From the NCBI RefSeq assembly GCF_009730915.1, contig NC_052481.1, positions 4,154,001-4,218,000 of the forward strand: a stretch of DNA of 64,000 nucleotides, in the 5' to 3' direction. The notes beneath the pieces were generated by a model, which did no database searches, had not been told where the DNA came from, and was given only the letters and a program-made list of their open reading frames with translations. Both the position numbers and the translations under genes were made by a program. The first letter of the stretch is position 1. Every line of letters starts with the position of its first letter. Origin of the DNA: Dioscorea cayenensis subsp. rotundata. Its lineage: Eukaryota; Streptophyta; Magnoliopsida; Dioscoreales; Dioscoreaceae. Below are positions 55,474 through 64,000 of the stretch, piece after piece.

Positions 55474-58400
55474 ATGAATATTCTATCTTGGAATGTTAGG
55501 TATTTAGGGAGACCAAATAAAAGACACATAGTTAGAGATTTCCTAGACCTCCACAATGCATACGTCTGCTTCATCCAGGAGTCAAAACTAGCTGTAGTGG
55601 ACAATGCAACCTAGTTGTCCATAGGGGGTGTAAAGTTGAATGGTTTTTGTTCCATTCCTACCCTTGGATCTGCCGGTGGAATGATCATTGATTGGAAAGA
55701 GACTTTGGTCTCAGGATCAGTAGTTCACTTGGGGACTTTTTGTCTTTCTGTGAAATTCATGAGTGTTTTAGACTATAATAACTAGCTGTGTACTTTAGTT
55801 TTTGTTCCAGTCGCTAAAACATATTAAGCCAATTTCTGTAAGGAAATATGAGATCGCAAACCATTTGATCAAACCCCTTAGGTTAATTGTGGGAATTTTA
55901 ACGTGATCTTTTCACTGACGGATAAAAATTCTAGAAACCCTAACTTGGAGGATATCCATAATGCCCAAGCTCTCCTCGAGGATTTGCATCTTTTGAAACC
56001 ACCTTTGAGAGGTAGGTAGTACACTTGGACAAATGGATAGCAAAATCCAGTTTGGGTTAGTCTGGACTGATTTCTCCTTTCCAAAGATTGGGTTTCCCAA
56101 CACCCAAGTGTACAATAAGTTTGCTACCCTAGATTCAGCTTGGACCACATTCCCATTTGTTTGGAATCTGGTAGACACAACTTCCAACCTCAACACTTCA
56201 AATTTGAATTGGCGTGGCTAGCCCACGAAGATTTCAATGATCTTGTCAAGGATTGATGGGCTGAACCTCTACTTGAAGGTTATGGTACGTTCGTCATGGC
56301 GAAGCATCTGGCCTGGCTCAAAGGTAAGATGAGGTTATAAGCCCGTCATACCTTTGGGGCCATTCACAACAGTAAATTAGAAATTTTTCATGCCTGACCT
56401 AGAGGTGATGGTCATCATTCAGGAATCTCGCTCGCTTAACCTCGAAGAAGACAGTCTTGACTCAGAGCTTAGAAAAGGGCCTTTCTTCTACCCTTCTACA
56501 GGAAGAAGTCTTCTAGAAATGGCAGTCCCTGATCAACTGGCTTAAATCTGGTGATGCGAACACCAAATTTTTTCATAAAGTCACAAATGGGCATCAAAAT
56601 AGGAACTTGATTATGCAGCTCACTATTGATGATAGCTGTGTGGTAGGGGATGAGAATATTGGCAAAGCTTTCACTACAATGTTTCGAACACAATTTGGAT
56701 CTGAACAAGACTTTAGACTCTATTTTTATTAGTCTTGTCTTCTGACTTTAAATCCTTTGTTGACTTATGACTTGGAAGCTTCTTTCACCCCAGCTGAAAC
56801 TAAAGCCACCACTTTTCAGTTGTGTGCTGACAAAGCGCCAGGACTAGACGGTTTCCCTTTGTTGTTTTTTCAAAAGTTATGGGATGTTGTTGAATGTGAT
56901 ATCGTTAAGCTCGATAATGAACTTTACTCACATTCATCGAACCTAGAAAGGATCAACTGGGCAAATATCGTCCTTATCAAAAAATACCAGTGCCCAACTT
57001 CGACTTCTAACTTTTGACCCATTAGTTTGATTAACTCTTCACTTAAGATTATCTCTAAGATTCTAGCAATGAGGTTAGCCAAAGTGATTGACAATCTTGT
57101 CGATAGGGAGCAGTCGCCATTCACTAGGGGGCTATTCCTCATAAATAACGTTGTTGCCACGGAAGAGACAATCTTCAGTCTCCAAAAGCGAATCATCCTT
57201 GGCAACATTGTTAAGGTCTATTTTGCCAAACCTTTTGATATGGTAGATTGAGATTTTCTTTTGGATCTCCTGGCAGCTAGGGGTTTCCGGCAACGTTGGA
57301 TTAGATGGATCTCCAATATTCTCCAGACTTCCAAAGCTTACATCCTTATTAATGGTTCACAAAAAGGTTATGTTCGATATCAAAGGGGGTTGTGTCAAGG
57401 CGACCCCCTATCATCGCTCCTATTTGTGTTAGCTATGGATGTTCTCAATTCTATGTTCTCGCATGCGCTGGCCTCGAGGGTCCTTTTTGGGGTCCCTTTC
57501 AGGTAGTTGGGGAACATGTGTCACATCCAGTATGCTGACGATCTTATCATTCTGTTGGCTGTGGGTAGAGAAGACCTTCGCATCATTAAGCTCCTATTCT
57601 TCCTTTTTTAGGGTATTTTTGGGCTCACAATTAACTTTCACAAGACTTATCTTGTCCCCACGAATCCCAATTTGCCTCCCAATCTCGGGGATTTGAATAC
57701 CCTTCATTGTACTTCGAGTTTGCTACCAATAACTTATCTGGGTATTCCTTTAGCTAGGAAAAGACCTAGGAAGCAAGATTGGGAGAAGCTTATCTCCCTG
57801 ATCAGGACCAAGTTTGTCTTTTGGAAAGCTAGTTTTCTCTCCCTGGGAGGCAGGCTCATTTTGATCAACTCTATTCTTTCTGCCATTCCAACATATTGGA
57901 TGTCCATCTTTAAACTGCCCTCATTGATTCTTCATCCTATTGATCATATTAAAAGAGATTTCCTTTGGAGTGGATCAGACATCGATAGACTCAAGTACCA
58001 CTTGGTCAACTGGAAGAGCCTATGTTAACCAAAGGAGCAGGGTGGCTGGGTCATTATCGACCTGGAGGAATTTAATTGTACTCTCTTAGGAAAATGGTGG
58101 TGCAAAACCTCCAAGGATGACTATTGGTGTGGCCATCTCCCTATCAAATTTAACTATTTCCGCCACACTTCAAATTGGAGCCTTCATTCTAGATCTCAAA
58201 GAAGAACTTCCTTCTTTTGGAAAGGCATCATTCTGTCCCTTGCGTCTTTTCATTTTTGTTTAAGAGTGGACATTTCTAATGGATCCTCCACCTTATTTTG
58301 GTTTAACAACTGGTATAATGGCTTGGCTCCTAAGCATGTTTAGCCTAATGCCTTCGTGCTCACCTCTTCCCCCTGGCTATCTGTGAAGGATACCATTGTG

Positions 58401-58790
58401 AGTTTCAAGATAACCTTATCTGCGCTAGGCCCGATTCTGAAAGAGGTTCAGAATTGGATCAATTCCACGTTGACATTCAGTATCGATTGCCAAGTTTGGA
58501 AGTTAGCTCCGAATGGAATTTTCTTGGTCAAATCCGTTTATTGGTTTCTAATCGATCGAGGCTCATGTGGCTTTTGTGGAATTTTCTTTCTCATGTTCCT
58601 TTTAAATGTTTTTGTCCTCAGAAAATCAATGCATTCCTTTGGCTCATGTGGGATGACAAAATCCTCACCTTAGATAATCTCTTTGCTAGGAGATGCAATT
58701 TGCTTCCCATGGCTAATTGTTCTCTTTGTCTCAATAAGGTCGAAACGGTGGATCATCTTTTTTTTTTTTTTTTGCTGCAATGTTAATGCT
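55474..58790 (+). pseudogene. LINE ORF2: AP endonuclease, reverse transcriptase, zf-RVT
   Basis: It starts MNILSWNVRYLGRPNKR, the opening of the AP-like endonuclease domain, with FIQESKL; the later GRQYTWTNGQQNPVW marks the same domain (about 56010-56050). The reverse transcriptase runs from KAPGLDGFPLLFFQKLW (about 56834) through RGLCQGDPLSSLLFVLAMDV (57390-57440) and the catalytic YADDLIIL (57533-57556). ITYLGIPLARKRPRKQDWEK and ASFLSLGGRLILINSILSAI (57735-57900) are the normal downstream landmarks, and zf-RVT ends with NAFLWLMWDDKILTLDNLFA and RCNLLPMANCSLCLNKVETV (58625-58750). More than ten stops or frame changes interrupt it. The RT active site itself is intact. Confidence 0.93.
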
Positions 58791-59355
58791 TCCTCTTAGC
58801 ATCGCTTCATGCTGGTACTAGGTTTTGGTATAGTTCTGACCTCTAGGTCTGATCTTTTGGGGGCCTGGATCAAGGATCTGGGACCCTAGCACCATTTCTC
58901 CTGCTCGCTTTTAGCAAGAGCTCTCATTTGTCAAATTTGGCTTGGAAGAAATGCTTGCATTTTTCAGTGTGTTTCTATGCTCGAGACTTCTATTTTCCTG
59001 AAAACTTGATTTATGTTTCTCTCTCCAGTAGATGAAGCCACTGTTGCCAAAACACAAAAGTTGGAGGAGGCTTCTTCTGCCATCAAACAATGTATTCAGT
59101 TCTCAGGGTCACCTCCGTGCATTGAGCGCAATCCTGATGACGGTTATGCAGATTTCATCAATTAGTCCGCTCTCCTATTCCCGTTCGTGGATCTGCTAGG
59201 GGGCTTCTGTCATCTTAAGGATTTGTTGTTTTTCTCGCTCGTTGGTCTTGTTTCCTTCGGTGGTCCTTTTATGTAGTTTTATTTTGTTGTTTTTCTCATT
59301 TATGTTCCACTTCTTGTGGACTTCGCTGTTGTTTTCTTTGTTTTTGTTGTTTGTT

Positions 59356-60643
59356 CACTACAAGAAATTATATTTTTAGTGATAATCAAAGTCGTTTCTA
59401 AAAAACAGTAATTTTGTCACTATTATTAAAAGTGGCCAATTTTTGATGTCATCACCTCTTGTCACAAGTACCTCCGTAGCAAATACAATAGTAACCACTT
59501 TAGAAATTTGGCCACAATTACACAAAAAATTTGTGACCAAATTATTGTCACTAAAAACTTCAATATTCGTGATAAAACTATGTAGTCCTGAATACTGTAT
59601 TTCTGATAAAATTATATTGTCACAAAAACCTTACTATTTATGATAATTTTGTTGACACAAAAATACGAAACAATGATGAATGAAGTGGTCACAATAGTTC
59701 ATTTTATTGTGACACTATTGTTGACACTTAAATGATTTAAAATAGTGTTTATTATTATTACATTAATTTTTTCCCTAATATAATAAGTGTTGACATGAAT
59801 ATAATTATTGGTGATAAATATAAAGTTATATCATAGACAATTTTTGTCACAAAAAATAAGTTGTTAGTAGCAAAATATTCTCAAACTATCAAATAAAAGT
59901 ATTAAATATTTCATAAAAATAGATAAATATTACTAAAAAGTACCAAATTCTTATTTCCAATATATAAAATTGGAAATTTAAATATGCAAAATACAATTAT
60001 AAAAATTTTCTAAACAATTTCTAATTTAAATTTAGAGATGGAGTACTCTTATATGCATTTGCTTTTTGCTTTTCAACCTCAATGTTAAATTTTCAAAGAT
60101 TTTAATTTTATTACAACTTGGTACCATTATTTCTTCTCAATTGAGAAGTGACAGATTCCATATTGCATTTGGCTTTTTATGTCTTAAATTGATATCATTA
60201 AAAAAATCACACAATCAAAATCTAAATAACACATAACTACTATGAACCTAAGATTCAAAGTACTGAAAAAGAAAACACTAATAAATAGTCATTATTGAAA
60301 AAATGCAATGTACACCTAAGATTCAAATTACCGAAAAATAAATCACTACAAATAACCATTATTGAAAAAAAAAAAATCCAATAAATCCAACTTTGAAAAT
60401 GAAAGAAAAAAAAAGCAAAAAAAAACAATTATCTCTTGTCCATTGCATAAACTAAGCAAAAGAATTTACGAAAAGGAAAAGAAGCAAATTTTCTGACCAT
60501 CAATGATATGCATCTCTACATCTTGGACACTTTGGTTCTCCGAATCAAATAAAGTCAAACCGTTGCCACCGATCTCCGTAGGCACATAAGTGCTCAAGAC
60601 TTCACCATGTACATTTATTCCTTTTATATATTACGTTCATTGA

Positions 60644-60680
<37 letters not shown>

Positions 60681-61375
60681 AAATTTACTTTTTTAAATTA
60701 TATTATCCAGATTTTGGTTGGTGGAATTTGGTAAAGATTTATTTAATTTAAATTTAAATTTTTAAATGATTTACTCTAATAATATAAATCTTAGTATGAT
60801 CTAAATTAAAGGCGTGTTTTCTAAGCCTTATAATATAAATTTTGAGTATTGGATAAATTATAATTTTGAAAACCTTTTAAATTTTATTTATAATTACTAA
60901 AAAACACCTAATAAATTTTTTAAAAAAATCTATACGTTAATCTTGAGATTGGGTTGGAAAATAGACTTTTTAATATTTTATCAATAATATAATTTTTACA
61001 AACCACATATACTAATTTATAAAAGACTATATATGTTTATTTATATTTTTATGACTATATCCTAAATTGTCGACACAATAAATAAGATGCATAATTGTGA
61101 TAGATACTAAATTGTCACAACTGAAATTGTAATAGTGATAAAATAGTTAGACATCACAACTAATCTAAACTATAGTGGAAATTAACTTTCTTATCATAAT
61201 AAATACAATAACAAGGTTAAAAAATTTAATTTTTGTTACAATATTTAGTAGACACTAAATGGTTGAATTTTTTGTGACAAAACTGTTGTAACAAAAAATA
61301 AATTTTGAGTGACGGAAAAAACTTTCACCACAACAAATGAAAATTATAGTGATGACAATATGAAAATTTAATTTT
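59356..61375 (+). mobile_element. CACTA-like non-autonomous element in the LINE 3' region
   Basis: It starts CACTACAAGAAAT, the canonical CACTA (En/Spm) terminus. Both terminal thirds are full of GTGACAAAA/TTTTGTCAC-type words in both orientations, such as at 59415, 59690-59720, 59840 and 61100-61330, like the subterminal repeats of En/Spm. LINE sequence resumes at about 61376. The opposite terminus (TTCTTGTAGTG) is not visible, so the right end is eroded. No transposase is present. An (AT)n run lies at 60650-60676. Confidence 0.75.
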
Positions 61376-61442
61376 TGTCTCGTCTTGTTTGTGTTTCTTT
61401 TTAATGCAATTGGGGTTTATCCAATTTATCAAAAAAAAAAAA

Positions 61443-62650
61443 TAACAAAAAGAGGATTACTAGTAAGATCTATTAGTATAAAAACTTACAATAGGGAACA
61501 TATATTAAATCCTTGGTAATCAACCAAAACAAAATCAACACAAACACATAACCAAACCAGATTAGGGTCTGAATTCATCAAAAGCGATAGATTAAACAAC
61601 AACCTAGATAGGAAACCTAGACATGGAACCCAACGAAGAATAAAGTCAAAAGAGCATATATAATCAAAATTGAACATGCTATCAAACATGTCGGAGTCAA
61701 AAATAGAAACTAAAAACCACATACCAAACTAGATGTAGAGGAATCACTAGTTGTAGGAGAAGGGAGAATAATTTTACAACAGCAAAAGAAAGACCAATGG
61801 CGCTCAAGCAAGGAGATGGTGAAGTTGGTTGTTGATGGAGATGAGAAATTTTGGAAAATATGGATATTCACTGCATAAGGAAGGCTAGTAAGCAGAGAAG
61901 AATAGGGCTGCAAGACAGAGAAATACCTAGATTCGAGGAAGAGAATGAAAAGGATAAGTGGGTGATCACAATGCAGGCATGTGATATCATGCGCACAATT
62001 CGACCCTTCACCCAGATAAAAGCTAAAGTTGACTTCCACAATTTTTTGGGGGAAGTTGAATGCTGAAGTGTGATGGTTTTGGAGGTGGTAAATCACTCAC
62101 TTTAGGCCTGACTTCAATCAAACACACTGAAATGATCGGTAGTATCCACTTTAGCAACTTCAGCCATAATGAAGTGAAACAAACACGCCTAATAATGAAT
62201 TCATGGTGGGCTAAATTGGTCATTTTGGTTTATTAGATATAAAAAATTATGAAAATAATCATTTTAACAACTTAAAATAAAATATAATACAAATGTACTT
62301 TAACTAGTTCACTTTTCAATATAATCAAATGTATAAAATTTAATGCTAGGGTTTATATCATAACAAAGAAATTTAGATTTTTTTTATATATATTTTGAGT
62401 TTTTTTAAAAAAAAATCTTTAGAATTATTGAGATATTTATAATGTTAGACTGACACAAATTTTGGTTAAATTACATAACTATAATAGCCAGATAATAATA
62501 TCATTGTTTCTAAATCTAACTCTATCACAACACTAACTTAATAGCTAAATAATAGTGTCATTGTCTTCAAATTTAACTAAATCACACTAATAGCGAAATA
62601 GCCTAATGGTAGTGTCACATGTTCTTATGTTTAAGTTGTTAAGACAAGCT
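61443..62650. other. Unassigned region, no certain gene
   Basis: On the minus strand 62096-61710 is open (128 codons; CAHDITCLHCDHPLILFILF) and leads into CTAGTTTG|GTATGTGG, a leader-with-intron-like layout, but I recognise no domain. At 62185-62203 the minus strand reads TTAGGCGTGTTTGTTTCA, a MITE-like end with no partner found. 62270-62650 is AT-rich, with TAACT(A/T)AATC-type words repeated in the 62470-62620 stretch. Confidence 0.35.
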
Positions 62651-63190
62651 ATTTATTAATTATATTAAAAATAGTATCTGAAAACTTATTTGATTTATTT
62701 AATTCTGAGTTATAAAAAGAGAGAAAGAGAGAGGGAAAAAAATTAAAGGTTTGATGCATGTGTATTTCCAACTCTCTGAAATGGGGGATTAATTATTTAA
62801 TTCTTTCATTTAAGGACATTTAGTAGTTTGGTGGTGATCTTTTTCTTTCCCAGTTTAGGTGTTTATGAAAATTTAGTCCCATTTGACCTATCATCAATCT
62901 GGCAAAATATTTGTATATCAAATATTTTAATTTTTTTTTAAAAAAATTAATTATTAGTATTTGAAAGTTTATAATTTTTACGATCAATCCACGGTTATAT
63001 TTTTTATTCATGCTTATTTATTTTTATTTTTAATTATTATTATTTTAGTATTTTTTTTATAAACACACTCGAAGGTAAGCCTGTTCTTCTCATATTCGAT
63101 GAACTTTCATCCCTCGACCTTAGAGATAGAGAAAGTAAATCATACTTTCCTATTGCAAGGATGGCCTTTCAAATTTTTTGTTGTTAAATT
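62651..63190. repeat. Right copy of the duplicated ABCB 3' flank
   Basis: It is colinear with 50586-51050 plus 52640-52800 once the MULE is removed. It is positioned about 320-860 bases after the stop codon of the ABCB gene at the right edge. This shows the duplicated unit included at least the 3' end of the gene and its flank. Confidence 0.75.
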
Positions 63191-63508
63191 TTTTTTTATA
63201 TATTTTGAGGTTTTTATAATATTTTTAAAAATTTTTAAGATATTTATGATACCAACCCGTCACATAATTTTAATATAGTTTATAATTATAATATTTATTT
63301 TTAAATATAGACATAATTAATATAGTTTATTATAATATTAATTTTTAAAATTCAAATATATGGGGAAGAAGTTAATCTTGGATGAGAAAAATTATTGTTC
63401 CAAGAACTTACATAAATCACAAGAAAACACAGGATTACAAAATCACAGTTAAATAAAATTGATCATTTAAAAACTACATATTTCTTTTTTATGGTTTGTT
63501 TTGTTCCT

Positions 63509-64000
63509 TCAATTCTTTTGTTGTTGCAAGTTAATCAACTTGTAATAGGCACCCTCAATGTTCTCTACAAGACTTTTATGACTTCCTTTCTCAATGATCT
63601 TCCCATCTTCCAAAACCGATATTTCATCGGCATTTTGGACAGTCGATAACCGATGAGCAACCATGACTGTTGTTCGTGTTTGCATAACTCTATCCAATGC
63701 TTGTTGAACAATACGCTCGGATTCGACATCAAGCGCACTTGTAGCCTCATCGAGCAGTAAAATAGCTGGATTCTTAATAATGGCTCTAGCAATAGCAATA
63801 CGTTGTTTTTGCCCACCGGAAAGTTGAAGGCCTCTTTCGCCGACTTTAGTTAAGTAGCCCTCCGGTAAGGCACTGATGAACGAATGTGCGTTCGCGATCT
63901 TTGCTGCTTCGATGATCTCGGCTTCTGATGCACCATCTTTGCCGTATAAGATGTTGTCATAGATGGTTGTCGCAAACAAAGCTGGCTCTTGTTGAACTAG
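63509..64000 (-). CDS. Second ABCB transporter gene, last exon, cut by the window edge
   Basis: The minus strand is open from the edge to a stop at 63509 and encodes the C-terminal 163 residues. It starts [17 protein letters not shown] (Q-loop) and continues with [14 protein letters not shown] (signature), [12 protein letters not shown] (Walker B), [12 protein letters not shown] (H-loop) and the end LINLQQQKN. It aligns without gaps through almost its whole length to exon 12 of the gene at 39200, ending differently (QQQKN against QQLNHE). No stop or frameshift is seen. It is transcribed in the same direction as the first ABCB gene, so the two are tandem copies about 16 kb apart. Whether the rest is intact cannot be seen. 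Confidence 0.93.
   Translation of the reverse strand, partial: LVQQEPALFATTIYDNILYGKDGASEAEIIEAAKIANAHSFISALPEGYLTKVGERGLQLSGGQKQRIAIARAIIKNPAILLLDEATSALDVESERIVQQALDRVMQTRTTVMVAHRLSTVQNADEISVLEDGKIIEKGSHKSLVENIEGAYYKLINLQQQKN

Larger units (their letters stand above)
55474..61442 (+). mobile_element. L1-like LINE, split by a CACTA-like insertion, with poly(A) tail
   Basis: Coding relics run from an endonuclease start at 55474 to a zf-RVT domain ending about 58786. The 3' part continues to 59355, is interrupted by the CACTA-like element, and resumes at about 61376 with TCTTTTTAATGCAATTGGGGTTTATCC and an A-run at 61431-61442. The phrase TTTAATGCAAT(T/C)GGGGTTTATCC before poly(A) is typical of plant L1 3' ends. 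The target duplication was not found, and the 5' border is uncertain. Confidence 0.85.

Noticed and set aside
62097-62203. A complete MITE ending in TTAGGCGTGTTTG
   Set aside because: A partner terminus in the correct orientation was not found; only a loose internal CAAACACACTG resembles it.

Overview
The window is nuclear DNA from a flowering plant. It is AT-rich, its genes carry short GT-AG introns, and it holds a plant R2R3-MYB gene, plant full-size ABCB transporter genes and nearly every plant transposon order. A monocot is plausible from the style of the proteins and LTRs, but I cannot prove it.

Layout. About 1-36.4 kb is transposon-dominated. At the left edge is a decayed hAT element with a ZMYM1/TTF-type transposase (1-3799). 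Next come a solo LTR with a 5-bp target-site duplication (TSD) (3955-5985), an 86-bp tandem repeat (6365-6700), a Harbinger-type MITE (8064-8861) and a second TIR MITE (10316-10986). A four-level nest spans 12030-29461. Its outer layer is a Ty1/copia element with TSD ACAAG. This is broken by a chromovirus-derived block (14924-18917), a chimeric insert (about 19109-19970) and a whole PIF/Harbinger transposon (20615-28182). The Harbinger is itself broken by a solo LTR (about 22686-24519). A LINE 3' remnant (about 31.4-32.5 kb) and a hAT MITE with a perfect 8-bp TSD (35445-36354) follow.

The genic core is 37.6-48.0 kb, all on the minus strand. An R2R3-MYB gene (37616-38602, two exons, 298 aa) resembles the MYB53/92/93 suberin and root group. 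A complete ABCB gene (39200-47902) joins through 12 exons into 1260 codons plus a stop with every phase correct. Both have a TATA box. A SINE lies just beyond the MYB stop codon. A hAT MITE, a fold-back element and a GC-rich island sit in the ABCB introns.

About 48-64 kb is a decayed ABCB tandem duplication. A second ABCB gene enters from the right edge (63509-64000, last exon). A third copy survives only as a 135-bp exon relic (53746-53880) and its 3' flank (about 50586-52800), which is colinear with the flank of the right-hand gene (about 62651-63190). That flank has been split by a long-TIR Mutator-like element (51061-52605, TSD GTTTGTTCAC). Between the copies lie a 51-bp tandem array whose units fold into hairpins with compensatory base changes (54434-55038) and an L1-like LINE (about 55474-61442) split by a CACTA-like element.

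The functional content is therefore one transcription factor and two ABC transporter genes. Everything else coding is transposon-derived and broken. The observation I find least explained is the covarying hairpin array. The patchwork copia LTR carrying chromovirus integrase sequence and the rearranged chromovirus block are next.
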